From contig JALOLF010000020.1 of NCBI GenBank assembly GCA_025456085.1, forward strand, positions 1 to 43,971: DNA of 43,971 nucleotides, read 5' to 3'. Shown here piece after piece: positions 15,997-24,287 of the stretch. Source of the stretch: Acidimicrobiales bacterium. Lineage in GTDB: Bacteria; Actinomycetota; Acidimicrobiia; Acidimicrobiales; Acidimicrobilacustridaceae. Every line of letters begins with the position of its first letter. The first letter of the stretch is position 1. A program made the position numbers and the translations under genes. The notes beneath the pieces were generated by a model. The model saw nothing but the letters and a program-made list of their open reading frames with translations, was not told the origin of the DNA and did not search any database.

Positions 15997-18900
15997 ATGC
16001 CTCGGTCTCTGCTCTCGACGCGCAACGCTCCGGGCGACGGCTCGCCGGTGCCACTGCCCGTGCCCGTGAGGGGTGTCCGGCGGCCTTCCCGCCGGTCGAC
16101 CCGTGCGTTCGCAGCGATCGTGGTGGGCCTCACCCTCACGATGGTGGCCGCCCTGATCCCGACGGCGACCCTGGCCCAGCCCGTCGAGCAGACGAGCGGC
16201 CCCCAAGCCGTCCCCAGCGTGTACGGCCAGTGGCAGGCCCTGGTGGACGCCACGCCCGCCGGTGCGCCCGACAGCGAGGACACCGACGACGACGGGGTGG
16301 CGGAGGGTGACGGGCTGCCCGACGCGGTCGAGGACGTGCTGGGCACCGACCCGCTGCTCGACGACTCCGACACCGACGGTCTCACCGACGTGGCGGAGCT
16401 CCAGGCCGGCCTCGATCCCCGCAACGCCGACACGAACGACGACGGGTTGCCCGACGGGGTCGAGGTCGCCCTGCCGGTCGCGGACCCCGACAGCGACGGC
16501 GCCCCCAACGTGACCGATGCCGACAACGACGGCGACGGCCTCGAGGACGGTGTGGACCACTCGCCGATGGCCGCGTCCGGGGTGCAGGACGCGTTCCGCC
16601 TCGACGTGTCCACGAACGGTGGGCCCACCTACCTCGACGTGCAGGTGCGCCCGCAGGACCGCCCGCAGGGCCTGTCGCCGCTCACCCTGGCCAACACGGT
16701 GTACGACTGGCCCAACGGCGACGGCGTCGGACAGATGCGCGACACCGACGGCACCACCGCCGACGTCATCGTGGCCCCGGTGCTCGAGCTGACCATGCAG
16801 TCCGCACGGCCCGACGCGGCCGCCGTCGCCGACTACCTGATGGGCCTCCCCGAGGACGAGGCCGGTCCCCCGGGCTTCGTGACCTACGGCATCGCGGTCG
16901 ACGAGCGCGACGGCCGGCGCAACCTCTACCTGTTCGGCGCCGACGAATCCGTCTCGCCGCTGCGTGCCGGCTTCTACGCGGGGTGGACGTTGGGGGCCGG
17001 GATGGGCCCGCTCGGCGATCGGGCGCAGTCGTGGACGCCGCTCAAGCTCGACCCGTTCTCGGCCGGCCACCTCGTGTACAACCACGAGGACCCCATCTCG
17101 GGCGGCGCGGTCGCCTCCCTCGCGGGCACGGCCGCACCGGACCTCGTCTGGGCCTACCCCTCGGGCGGCAACCTCCCGGGCTTCAGCGTCTGCCTCGACG
17201 TGGACGGCGCGGGCGACACGTCCTGCTCGGACAACGCCAACTGGGCCCACTTCCGCAAGGCGCCGGGGTCCTACGGGTCGGCGGGTGCCGTCACGGCCGT
17301 CGACGTGGACGCCAACGGCACCCAGGAGGTCATCCTGGTCGACGAGAACGCCGCCACCGGTCAGATCGCCTACCGGGTGCGCTGGGACCCGAACGTCGAC
17401 ACCTCGTTCGCGGAGACCAGGTGGGCCTGCTCGGTGGCCGCCGGTTGCCCGGCCACCGTGCGCAACAACGCCCTGCCCGACTTCCCGGGCCTCGGTGTCG
17501 CTGTGCCGCAGCTCCAGGTCGCGGCGCGCAACCTGAACGCCGGCACCCGCCCGGACCTGCTGATCGGCGGGGTCGACGTCGCCACCGGCCAGCTCGTCTA
17601 CCGCATCGGGTGGGACCTGAACACCCAAGGGAGCCCCACGTCCTGGGGGCCGATCGTGGAATCCACCGCGCTCGACCCCGCAGCGTCGGGATGGGGGATG
17701 GGCCTGGTGGACCTGAACGCCAACGGGGTGCTCGACCTCCTCTTCCTGGGCGTCGACGACGCCGAGGACCACCGCTTCCACTACACGGTGGGTTGGGATC
17801 TGGGTGGCGCCTCCACGCCCACGAGCTGGGCGCCCCAGGAGCGCATGGCGGGCTCGGGCCGCAGCGACAAGGTGTACGTGCCGCTGTCGCCGGTGGTCCA
17901 GGACGGGTCGCCGGTCGCGTTCAACGGACGGGTGCTCGTGCCCGCCGGCACGACCCGCTTCGTGGGTGATGCCCGGTTGGTGTGGATGGTCACCGGGACC
18001 TCCGACGCACCCTCGGGTGAGGACGAGCAGGTCGGCCTGGCGAGGTACCGGGAGCCGTTCCGCGTCACCGGGTTGCTGGTGACGGAGAACCACGGCACCG
18101 ACGTCGCCTTGTTCGCCAACCACGATCCGGCCCAGGTGCTGCCCACCGGCCTGTTCATCCGGGCCACGTACCTGCAGGGGGAGGGCTCCCTCGACGACCT
18201 GCGCGGGCTGCTCGAGGCGCGCACGAACCCGAACCCGTTCATCCCGCCGTCGGCCTCTCGCGTCGCCGTCGACCGCCCCCACTTCGACGAGGCCCTCGTG
18301 CACGAGTCCGACACCCTGGCGCCGAGCCTCCTCGGCGAGCTGGGGACGTCCGGCGTCGTCGGCGTCTACCAGGCCTACGAGCGACGGTCCGCCACCCTCG
18401 ACCTCGGCGACCTCGCGCTGTCGCTCGGCTTCGGCACGAGGACGATCCCCCTCGACGTGACGCAGGTCGACGTCGAGGCCACCCGGCTGATGAAGCTCGA
18501 CTGGTTCGACCGCGCCACGAAGGAGGCGACGCAGGAGAACGCCCTCGCCGGTCTGGACGGGCTCGGTCTGACGCGCGAGCAACTCGAGGCGGCGACGCCG
18601 CTGCTGCTGTCGTGGACGGCGGGCGAGACGCTGACCGTCGGGTGGGACGGCTCGCCGATCGACGTCCCCGACGTCGACGACGTGGTCACGTTCTGGCTGG
18701 ACGACATCGCCGGCACGGCGTTCACCCACTGGGACGCCACGCTGGCCTTCGTCACGAGCACGTACCGGTTCGCCCGATGGGTCGTGTCCTTCCCGAGGAT
18801 CGGGGCCAGCGTGCCGCGGTTGGTCAAGGCGCTCGACAGCCTGAAGATCATCCAGGCCGCCACGAGCTCCCGGGCACTGCTCGGGGCGGGTCGGGGCGCC

Positions 18901-21450
18901 CAGGCGCTCAAGGGCGCCAAGAGCACGGCGCGGGTCCTCAAGGGGATCGCGATCGTGGGCACGCTCGTCGGCCTCGCCTACGGCGCGTACCGCTGGTTCG
19001 CGATCTCGAACGCCATGGGGGGCAACGCGGGCGTGGAGCTCGGCGCGCTCGCCTTCCTCTTCGAGGTCGTCGTGATCGCGATCCTCATCGGCATCGCCGC
19101 GATCCCCCTCGTCGGGCCGCTGCTCGCTGCCGCCCTCGCCGTGGCGATGGCGATCGGTGACTGGTTCGAGGACTTCACCAACTGGGTCCTGAGCCTGTTC
19201 CTCACCGTGACCGAGCTCACGACCGTGGCGGGCGCCGTCGACGAGGACCACACCGCCGTCGCCGTCGACGACTACGACGACAACGGCCTCGACGTCGGCG
19301 ACCAGGTGCGCCTCCAGACCCGCCTCGAGGAGGTGGCCACCAACCTCGAGGATCGGGCGACGGTGTCCGACGTGCTCTGGACCGGCCTCGGGATGCGCGT
19401 ACGGGGCGAGAGCGACAGCGCCTTCCCCGGCGCCGGGGACGTCCAGGCCCGCACCGACCACGTGCCGCTGCAGGCCACCTACGAGCCCGCTCTGCTGTTC
19501 CAGCAGGGTGGCACCCGGTGCGACAGCATCCAGGGGGTCGGCGACTACGGCAAGAAGTGCGTCAAGACCGAGGTGTGGGACGCCACCGCCTGGGTCGACG
19601 TCGCCCTGCCGACGACCGGCCAGACCTCGAGCGTGCCGACGCAGGTGGCACCACCCCTGCGCTACTGGTTCGAGTGGGGCTACACCAAGGGCGGCGACGT
19701 GGCGAAGTACGACGCGCAGGTCTACGTGGAGCAGTGCGTGGTCTCCTGCGATCACGCTCCGGTCACCTACGAGCTCGACCAGACGGACGAATCGCCCATC
19801 GAGCTCGACGTCATGCCGGGTGGCCTCGACGTCTTCACCGACGGTTGGGCCACGGCGCTCGACTACGACCGGGACGGCCTCGACGACGTCGACGAGGCCG
19901 CGGCCCTGACGCAGTGGTGGCATCCCGACAGCGACGGCGACGGTCTGCTCGACGGCTACGAGCCGACCATCGGCACCAACCCGGCGATCCCCGACGGCGA
20001 CCGCGACGGCCTGGCCGACGGATCCGAGGTGCAGATCGGGACCGACCCGGTGCTGGGCGACACCGACGGCGACGGGCTGGCCGACGCCGCCGAGCTGACC
20101 GGCTGGGACATCGGCTTCACCTACGAGGGCACGGGGTTCCAGGCCCACGTCACCTCTGACCCCACGCGGTCCGACGACGACGGCGACGGCCTCGTCGACG
20201 TCCGGGAGAAGAACCGCGGCCTCAACCCCCGTTCGGCCGACACCGACGGCGACGGGATCTCGGACTTCGACGTGCCGCTGCCGACCCGGTTCGTGTCGGT
20301 CGACCCGGTGCGCATCCTGGACTCGCGGCCTGCCTACCAGGTCGGGCCGTACGCCTCGCCGTGGGCGGCCGGGACGACCCGGACGCTGCGCGTGGCCGGC
20401 GCCGCCGGCGTGCCGGCCGATGCCGAGGCGGTCGTGCTGAACGTGACCGGTGTGTTCCCGAGCCAGGCCACCCACGTCACGGTGTGGCCCGCGGGACAGC
20501 CCAGACCCAACGCCTCGAACCTGAACCTGCCTGCCGGTGCGGTGCGGCCCAACCTCGTCACCGTCAAGGTGGGTGCCGCCGGCGAGGTGTCGCTGTTCAA
20601 CAACTCCGGCACCGTCGACCTGCTGGCCGATGTCGTCGGCTACCACCTGCCCGGCAGCGCGACGGGCCTGTACACCGCCATGACCCCGCGCCGACTGCTC
20701 GACTCCCGACCCGGCTCTCAGGTCGGGCCGTACTCGACCCCCTGGGGCACCGGCGGGCAGCAGACCCGCGACGTCATCGTGACCGGCTGGGACACGACGG
20801 TGCCCGCCCACGCCACCGCCGTGGTGCTGAACGTCACCGCCACCGGGCCCTCGGCCGCGTCGCACCTGACCGTGTGGCCGGCGGGTCAGGCGATGCCCAA
20901 CGCCTCGAACCTCAACGTCGCCGCGGGCGAGACCGTCCCCAACCTGGTGACGGTCCGGGTCGGGACCGGCAACAGCGTGTCGATCTTCAACAACGCCGGC
21001 ACGGTGCACGTCATCGCGGACGTGGTCGGCTTCTACGCCGACCCCGCCGGTCAGCCGCCGACGTCCGGCGCCCAGCTCACCCCGATCACACCCGAGCGGC
21101 TGCTCGACTCGCGACCCGCGTATCAGGTCGGGCCCTACGCCTCGCCGTGGAGCGCGGGTCAGGCCCGCGACCTCGTCGTGTCCGGCGGCACCACGGGTGT
21201 CCCGGCGGACGCCACCGCGGTCGTGCTCAACGTGACCGGTGTGTTCCCCACGGCCGCCACGCACCTCACGGTGTGGCCGGCGGGTCAGACCATGCCGCTG
21301 GCGTCCAACCTGAACCTGCCCCGCGGCGACGTGCGGCCCAACCTCGTGGTCGTGCGGGTGGGGACCAACCGCAAGGTGTCGATCTACAACAACTCGGGCA
21401 ACATGGACGTGATCGCCGACGTCGTCGGCTACTACACGCCCACGGGCTGA
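15997..21450 (+). CDS. Giant secreted multidomain protein: Ca-binding repeats, FG-GAP-like units, internal hydrophobic region, three LDSR repeats
   Basis: An 1817-residue exported protein. Residues 1-60 form a long signal peptide (basic to about 36, hydrophobic 38-58, probable cleavage after 'TATLA'). Residues about 94-188 and 1287-1427 are thrombospondin-type-3-like calcium-binding blocks (many DxDxDG units, e.g. 'DSDTDGLTD'). About 430-600 holds three FG-GAP/VCBS-like units ending 'YRVRWD', 'YRIGWD' and 'YTVGWD'. About 983-1055 has two or three strongly hydrophobic helices with Gly/Ala zippers, unusual inside a secreted protein. Residues 1435-1817 are three copies of a roughly 125-residue 'LDSRP..QVGPY' module, also found in the 1256-residue protein at 35830-39600. 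There is no LPXTG. AAGGAGG precedes the ATG. It is likely a surface or matrix protein; the function is unknown. Confidence 0.9.
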   Translation: MPRSLLSTRNAPGDGSPVPLPVPVRGVRRPSRRSTRAFAAIVVGLTLTMVAALIPTATLAQPVEQTSGPQAVPSVYGQWQALVDATPAGAPDSEDTDDDGVAEGDGLPDAVEDVLGTDPLLDDSDTDGLTDVAELQAGLDPRNADTNDDGLPDGVEVALPVADPDSDGAPNVTDADNDGDGLEDGVDHSPMAASGVQDAFRLDVSTNGGPTYLDVQVRPQDRPQGLSPLTLANTVYDWPNGDGVGQMRDTDGTTADVIVAPVLELTMQSARPDAAAVADYLMGLPEDEAGPPGFVTYGIAVDERDGRRNLYLFGADESVSPLRAGFYAGWTLGAGMGPLGDRAQSWTPLKLDPFSAGHLVYNHEDPISGGAVASLAGTAAPDLVWAYPSGGNLPGFSVCLDVDGAGDTSCSDNANWAHFRKAPGSYGSAGAVTAVDVDANGTQEVILVDENAATGQIAYRVRWDPNVDTSFAETRWACSVAAGCPATVRNNALPDFPGLGVAVPQLQVAARNLNAGTRPDLLIGGVDVATGQLVYRIGWDLNTQGSPTSWGPIVESTALDPAASGWGMGLVDLNANGVLDLLFLGVDDAEDHRFHYTVGWDLGGASTPTSWAPQERMAGSGRSDKVYVPLSPVVQDGSPVAFNGRVLVPAGTTRFVGDARLVWMVTGTSDAPSGEDEQVGLARYREPFRVTGLLVTENHGTDVALFANHDPAQVLPTGLFIRATYLQGEGSLDDLRGLLEARTNPNPFIPPSASRVAVDRPHFDEALVHESDTLAPSLLGELGTSGVVGVYQAYERRSATLDLGDLALSLGFGTRTIPLDVTQVDVEATRLMKLDWFDRATKEATQENALAGLDGLGLTREQLEAATPLLLSWTAGETLTVGWDGSPIDVPDVDDVVTFWLDDIAGTAFTHWDATLAFVTSTYRFARWVVSFPRIGASVPRLVKALDSLKIIQAATSSRALLGAGRGAQALKGAKSTARVLKGIAIVGTLVGLAYGAYRWFAISNAMGGNAGVELGALAFLFEVVVIAILIGIAAIPLVGPLLAAALAVAMAIGDWFEDFTNWVLSLFLTVTELTTVAGAVDEDHTAVAVDDYDDNGLDVGDQVRLQTRLEEVATNLEDRATVSDVLWTGLGMRVRGESDSAFPGAGDVQARTDHVPLQATYEPALLFQQGGTRCDSIQGVGDYGKKCVKTEVWDATAWVDVALPTTGQTSSVPTQVAPPLRYWFEWGYTKGGDVAKYDAQVYVEQCVVSCDHAPVTYELDQTDESPIELDVMPGGLDVFTDGWATALDYDRDGLDDVDEAAALTQWWHPDSDGDGLLDGYEPTIGTNPAIPDGDRDGLADGSEVQIGTDPVLGDTDGDGLADAAELTGWDIGFTYEGTGFQAHVTSDPTRSDDDGDGLVDVREKNRGLNPRSADTDGDGISDFDVPLPTRFVSVDPVRILDSRPAYQVGPYASPWAAGTTRTLRVAGAAGVPADAEAVVLNVTGVFPSQATHVTVWPAGQPRPNASNLNLPAGAVRPNLVTVKVGAAGEVSLFNNSGTVDLLADVVGYHLPGSATGLYTAMTPRRLLDSRPGSQVGPYSTPWGTGGQQTRDVIVTGWDTTVPAHATAVVLNVTATGPSAASHLTVWPAGQAMPNASNLNVAAGETVPNLVTVRVGTGNSVSIFNNAGTVHVIADVVGFYADPAGQPPTSGAQLTPITPERLLDSRPAYQVGPYASPWSAGQARDLVVSGGTTGVPADATAVVLNVTGVFPTAATHLTVWPAGQTMPLASNLNLPRGDVRPNLVVVRVGTNRKVSIYNNSGNMDVIADVVGYYTPTG
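20299..21447 (+). repeat. Three tandem LDSR surface repeats (protein-level)
   Basis: Three copies of 120-135 residues: 1435-1562, 1563-1697 and 1698-1817. Each has the ordered blocks (I/L)LDSRPxxQVGPYx(S/T)PW, VVLNVT, H(V/L)TVWPAGQ, ASNLN, NLVxV(K/R)VG, S(L/I)(F/Y)NN(S/A)G and ADVVG(Y/F). The spacing suggests a compact beta-rich domain. The first and third copies share 'AYQVGPYASPW', so they are closer to each other there than to the second. Confidence 0.9.
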
Positions 21451-21469
21451 CCGGCCCGCGTCGAGGTGC

Positions 21470-22420
21470 TCAGCCCGAGCTGTCGCCGACGTCGAACGTC
21501 GTGACGGTCCCGCCTGGGGCGACGACGGAGATCGTCGGCGTGTTGAAGCTCGATACGTACAGCGTGCCGTCCGGGGCGAACGCCATGTTGTCCACCGCCG
21601 CGGTGGGCACGCTGGCGACGGGCTCCAGCTCCCCGGTGGCGAGGTCGAGCGTCGAGACCGTCGACGGCGCGCCGGTGAGCACGTACGGCGTGCCGTCGGC
21701 TCCGGTCTTCACGCTGCTGTTCAGCGAGAGCCCCTGGGCCAGCGTCTCGATCGCCCCGCTGTCGACGTCGACGGCCACCACGGAGCCGGTGCCGCCCACC
21801 CCGAAGCGCGGGGCGTACAGGCGCCCGCCGTCGCCGAAGGCGAACCCGTTCAGGGCGCCGGGCGCGTCGACGATCAGCCGGGGTTCGTCGACGCCGGTCG
21901 GGTCGAGCTCGTAGAGGGCGTCGCCGGTGAAGGCGAGCGCCACCACCACACGGCCGTCGGCGCGCACCGCGATCGGGTTCGCCCCCGGTGCGAGCTCGGC
22001 CATGATCACGTTGGTGCCGTCGGGCGAGACCCGACCGACCCGGCCCGTCAGGAAGCCCGTCCACCACACGTTGCCGGCCGCGTCGACGGCCACGTCGTCG
22101 GGTGCGTCGACGCCGTCGGTCGCGCCGAAGCGGCGCAGGATGGCGCCGGTCGCCGGGTCCACCTCCAGGAGCTGGGCGCCGTCGAGGTCGGCCACCCACA
22201 GGTCCCCGTCCGCGTCCACGGCCAGGCCGTTGGTGCCCACCGGTGCGGTCTGGTCGGCGGCCGGCTCCCGGGCCGCCGTCGTGGGTGGCGCCGCGGTGTC
22301 GGCGGTCACGGCGGCGCCCGTGCGCGACGGCTCGGCGGGGTCGGCGTCGCCGCAGCCGGCCAGGACCAGGGCCAGCGCGAAGCCGGCGAGCGCGACGCAG
22401 GGGCGCGGGGCGAGCGGCAC
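21470..22420 (-). CDS. Beta-propeller (NHL/SMP-30/Vgb-like) lipoprotein
   Basis: A 316-residue exported lipoprotein. The N-terminus is a short hydrophobic signal with lipobox 'LVLAGC' (Cys about residue 23), followed by a Thr/Ala/Pro linker. The rest is a propeller of about six blades, with recurring 'GLAVDADGDLWVADLDG', 'DVAVDAAGNVWW', 'PIAVRADGRVVVA', 'GFAFGDGGRLYAP' and 'NMAFAPDGTLYVSS' units as in NHL, gluconolactonase-like and streptogramin-lyase-like folds. GTG 22420 was chosen because it lies eight bases after the stop of the upstream PPK2 gene and leads straight into the signal peptide. It is probably the third gene of the PPK2 operon. The ligand is unknown, and catalytic residues of lactonases cannot be assigned. 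Confidence 0.82.
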   Translation of the reverse strand: MPLAPRPCVALAGFALALVLAGCGDADPAEPSRTGAAVTADTAAPPTTAAREPAADQTAPVGTNGLAVDADGDLWVADLDGAQLLEVDPATGAILRRFGATDGVDAPDDVAVDAAGNVWWTGFLTGRVGRVSPDGTNVIMAELAPGANPIAVRADGRVVVALAFTGDALYELDPTGVDEPRLIVDAPGALNGFAFGDGGRLYAPRFGVGGTGSVVAVDVDSGAIETLAQGLSLNSSVKTGADGTPYVLTGAPSTVSTLDLATGELEPVASVPTAAVDNMAFAPDGTLYVSSFNTPTISVVAPGGTVTTFDVGDSSG

Positions 22421-22428
22421 GGCGGGTG

Positions 22429-23298
22429 TCAGTAGACGGCGGGCACGAAGGTCTGCTCGGCCATGGGCGGTCGCACGTAGTCGTCGGGCTGGCGTTTCGG
22501 CAGCTTCAGCTTCTTGGAGACCAGATCCTGGTAGGGCACCTGGGCGAGCAGGTGGCTGATGCAGTTGAGGCGGGCCCGACGCTTGTCGTCGGCGTTCACC
22601 ACCCACCACGGCGACCACTTGGTGTCGGTGTACTTGAACATCTGGTCCTTGGCCCGCGAGTAGTCGGCCCACCGGGCACGAGACTCGAGGTCCATCTCCG
22701 AGAGCTTCCAGCGCTTCTCGGGGTGTTCGATGCGCTCGCGGAAGCGGCGCTCCTGCTCCTCGTCGCTGACCGAGAACCAGTACTTGAGCAGCACGATCCC
22801 CGAACGCAGCAGCATGCGTTCGAACTCGGGGCACGAGCGCAGGAACTCCACGTACTCGTCGTTGGTGCAGAAGCCCATGACCCGCTCGACGCCGGCCCGG
22901 TTGTACCAGGACCGGTCGAACAGCACGATCTCGCCGCCCGAGGGGAGCTCGGCCACGTAGCGCTGGAAGTACCACTGGGTCCGTTCCTTCTCCGTGGGCT
23001 TGTCGAGGGCGACGACCCGCACGATGCGGGGGTTGGTGCGCTCGGCGATGCGCTTGATAGTGCCGCCCTTGCCTGCGGCGTCACGGCCCTCGAACAGCAC
23101 GCACACCTTCAGGCCCTCGTGGCGCACCCACTCCTGGAGCTTCACGAGCTCGAGCTGGAGCCGTGCCAGCTCCTTGTCGTACACCGCCAGGGGGAGCTTC
23201 TTGGGCTTGGGCAGCGGTGGCCCCCCGAGGTCGCTCAGGTCGAAGCGGTCGGGGACGTCCTGGCCGGGGTCGCCGTCGTCGTCGTGGTGGTGGCTCAT
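22429..23298 (-). CDS. ppk2: Polyphosphate kinase 2 (second of a coupled pair)
   Basis: A 289-residue PPK2-family enzyme, which uses polyphosphate to phosphorylate nucleotides (usually NDP to NTP or NMP to NDP) or runs the reverse reaction. Walker A is 'EGRDAAGKGGTIKR' (about 66-79). The lid region is 'KPTEKERTQWYFQRYVAE', and Walker B is 'IVLFDRSWYNRAGVERV'. 'WKLSEMD' and the conserved Trp/Asn near 'WWVVNADDKRRARLN' are present. The N-terminus is unusually His/Asp-rich (MSHHHDDDGD). ATG 23298 overlaps the stop of the upstream PPK2 in an ATGA, implying translational coupling. The propeller lipoprotein follows eight bases after its stop. Confidence 0.92.
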   Translation of the reverse strand: MSHHHDDDGDPGQDVPDRFDLSDLGGPPLPKPKKLPLAVYDKELARLQLELVKLQEWVRHEGLKVCVLFEGRDAAGKGGTIKRIAERTNPRIVRVVALDKPTEKERTQWYFQRYVAELPSGGEIVLFDRSWYNRAGVERVMGFCTNDEYVEFLRSCPEFERMLLRSGIVLLKYWFSVSDEEQERRFRERIEHPEKRWKLSEMDLESRARWADYSRAKDQMFKYTDTKWSPWWVVNADDKRRARLNCISHLLAQVPYQDLVSKKLKLPKRQPDDYVRPPMAEQTFVPAVY

Positions 23299-24203
23299 GT
23301 CGTGAACTTGCCGCTGCGGATCCGGTCGGCGTCCATGAGGAGCAGCTCCTGGGCGGCCGGCACCACGATCTCGGGGTCCGGCACGAAGTCGAGGCTGGTG
23401 TTGCGGTTCTCGTAGTCGACCGAGTTGAGGATCACCTTGATGGCGTTGAGGCGGGCCTTGGGCTTGGACTCCGAACGGATGATGACCCACGGCGCGTCGG
23501 TGGTGCTGGTTCGCTTGAGCATGTGGTACTTGCTGTCGGTGAAGTCGTCCCAGTGCTCCTGGGCCTGCACGTCGATCTCCGACAGCTTCCACTGGCGCAG
23601 CGGGTCGTCGCGGCGGCGGTCGAAGCGGCGCTTCTGCTCCTCCTTGGTGACGCTGAAGTAGAGCTTCACGAAGATGGTGCCGTTGCGCACCAGGTCCTTC
23701 TCGAAGCCCGTCACCCCTCGCATGAAGACCTTGTACTCCTCGTCGGTGCAGAACCCGAACACCTGCTCCACCATGGCCCGGTTGTACCAGGACCGGTCGA
23801 ACAGCACGATCTCACCGCCGGTGGGGAACTGGGCGACGTAGCGCTGGAAGTACCACTGGCTGCGCTGCTCCTCGGTGGGCTTGCCCAGGGCCACGACGCG
23901 GTAGTGCTTCTCGTTCATGTACCGGGTGACGCGCCGGATGGTGCCGCCCTTGCCCGCTGCGTCACGGCCCTCGAACAGCACGATCATGCGCCGGTTGTGG
24001 TCCTCCAGGTGGCGCTGCAGCTTCAGCAACTCCACCTGGAAGGGCTTCAGCGAGCGCTCCTCGCGGACCTTGGAGACAGCGTTGCGCTCCTCGCGCCGCA
24101 GCTGCGTGAGGTCGGCTCGGAGCTTCTCGTTCTGCGCGATCACCGTCGAGAGGCGCATGCGGCGCCTGCCGACGGTGACCATCGGGTCGTCGGCGTCGGT
24201 CAC
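23295..24203 (-). CDS. ppk2: Polyphosphate kinase 2 (first of a coupled pair)
   Basis: A 302-residue PPK2-family enzyme and clear paralogue of its downstream neighbour. Walker A is 'EGRDAAGKGGTIRR', Walker B is 'IVLFDRSWYNRAMVEQV', and 'QWKLSEIDVQAQ' and 'ARLNAIKVIL' follow. It has an N-terminal basic coiled-coil-like segment at residues about 18-55 (LRADLTQLRREERNAVSKV) that the second copy lacks. GTG 24203 is preferred because TAACCT lies seven bases upstream (leaderless arrangement); ATG 24182, seven codons later, is an alternative. Coupling by ATGA suggests balanced production, possibly a hetero-oligomer or two different nucleotide specificities. Which PPK2 class each belongs to cannot be settled by eye. 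Confidence 0.92.
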   Translation of the reverse strand: MTDADDPMVTVGRRRMRLSTVIAQNEKLRADLTQLRREERNAVSKVREERSLKPFQVELLKLQRHLEDHNRRMIVLFEGRDAAGKGGTIRRVTRYMNEKHYRVVALGKPTEEQRSQWYFQRYVAQFPTGGEIVLFDRSWYNRAMVEQVFGFCTDEEYKVFMRGVTGFEKDLVRNGTIFVKLYFSVTKEEQKRRFDRRRDDPLRQWKLSEIDVQAQEHWDDFTDSKYHMLKRTSTTDAPWVIIRSESKPKARLNAIKVILNSVDYENRNTSLDFVPDPEIVVPAAQELLLMDADRIRSGKFTT

Positions 24204-24210
24204 GCCGGGC

Positions 24211-24216
24211 AGGTTA
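24211..24216 (-). promoter_or_regulatory. Candidate leaderless -10 (TAACCT) for the PPK2 operon
   Basis: On the minus strand TAACCT is followed by seven bases and GTG 24203. It supports the GTG over the later ATG 24182. Confidence 0.5.
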
Positions 24217-24276
24217 GTGGTCGCGCCCGGTGGCCGGGCAGTTGCCGTCGAGCGGGCCCGTCGGTCCGGAACTCCC

Positions 24277-24282
24277 TACGAT
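24277..24282 (+). promoter_or_regulatory. Candidate leaderless -10 (TACGAT) for the PanE-like gene
   Basis: TACGAT is followed by five bases and ATG 24288. The 84-base divergent spacer thus carries separate promoters for the PPK2 operon and this gene. Confidence 0.5.
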
Positions 24283-24287
24283 GCGGC

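Noticed and set aside
15715..21264. A stop-free frame of about 1850 codons on the minus strand, opposite the giant secreted protein
   Set aside because: It is a mirror of a GC-rich gene: low-complexity Arg/Gly/Val/His sequence, no domain, no ribosome site, whereas the plus strand has a signal peptide, repeats and a strong Shine-Dalgarno.
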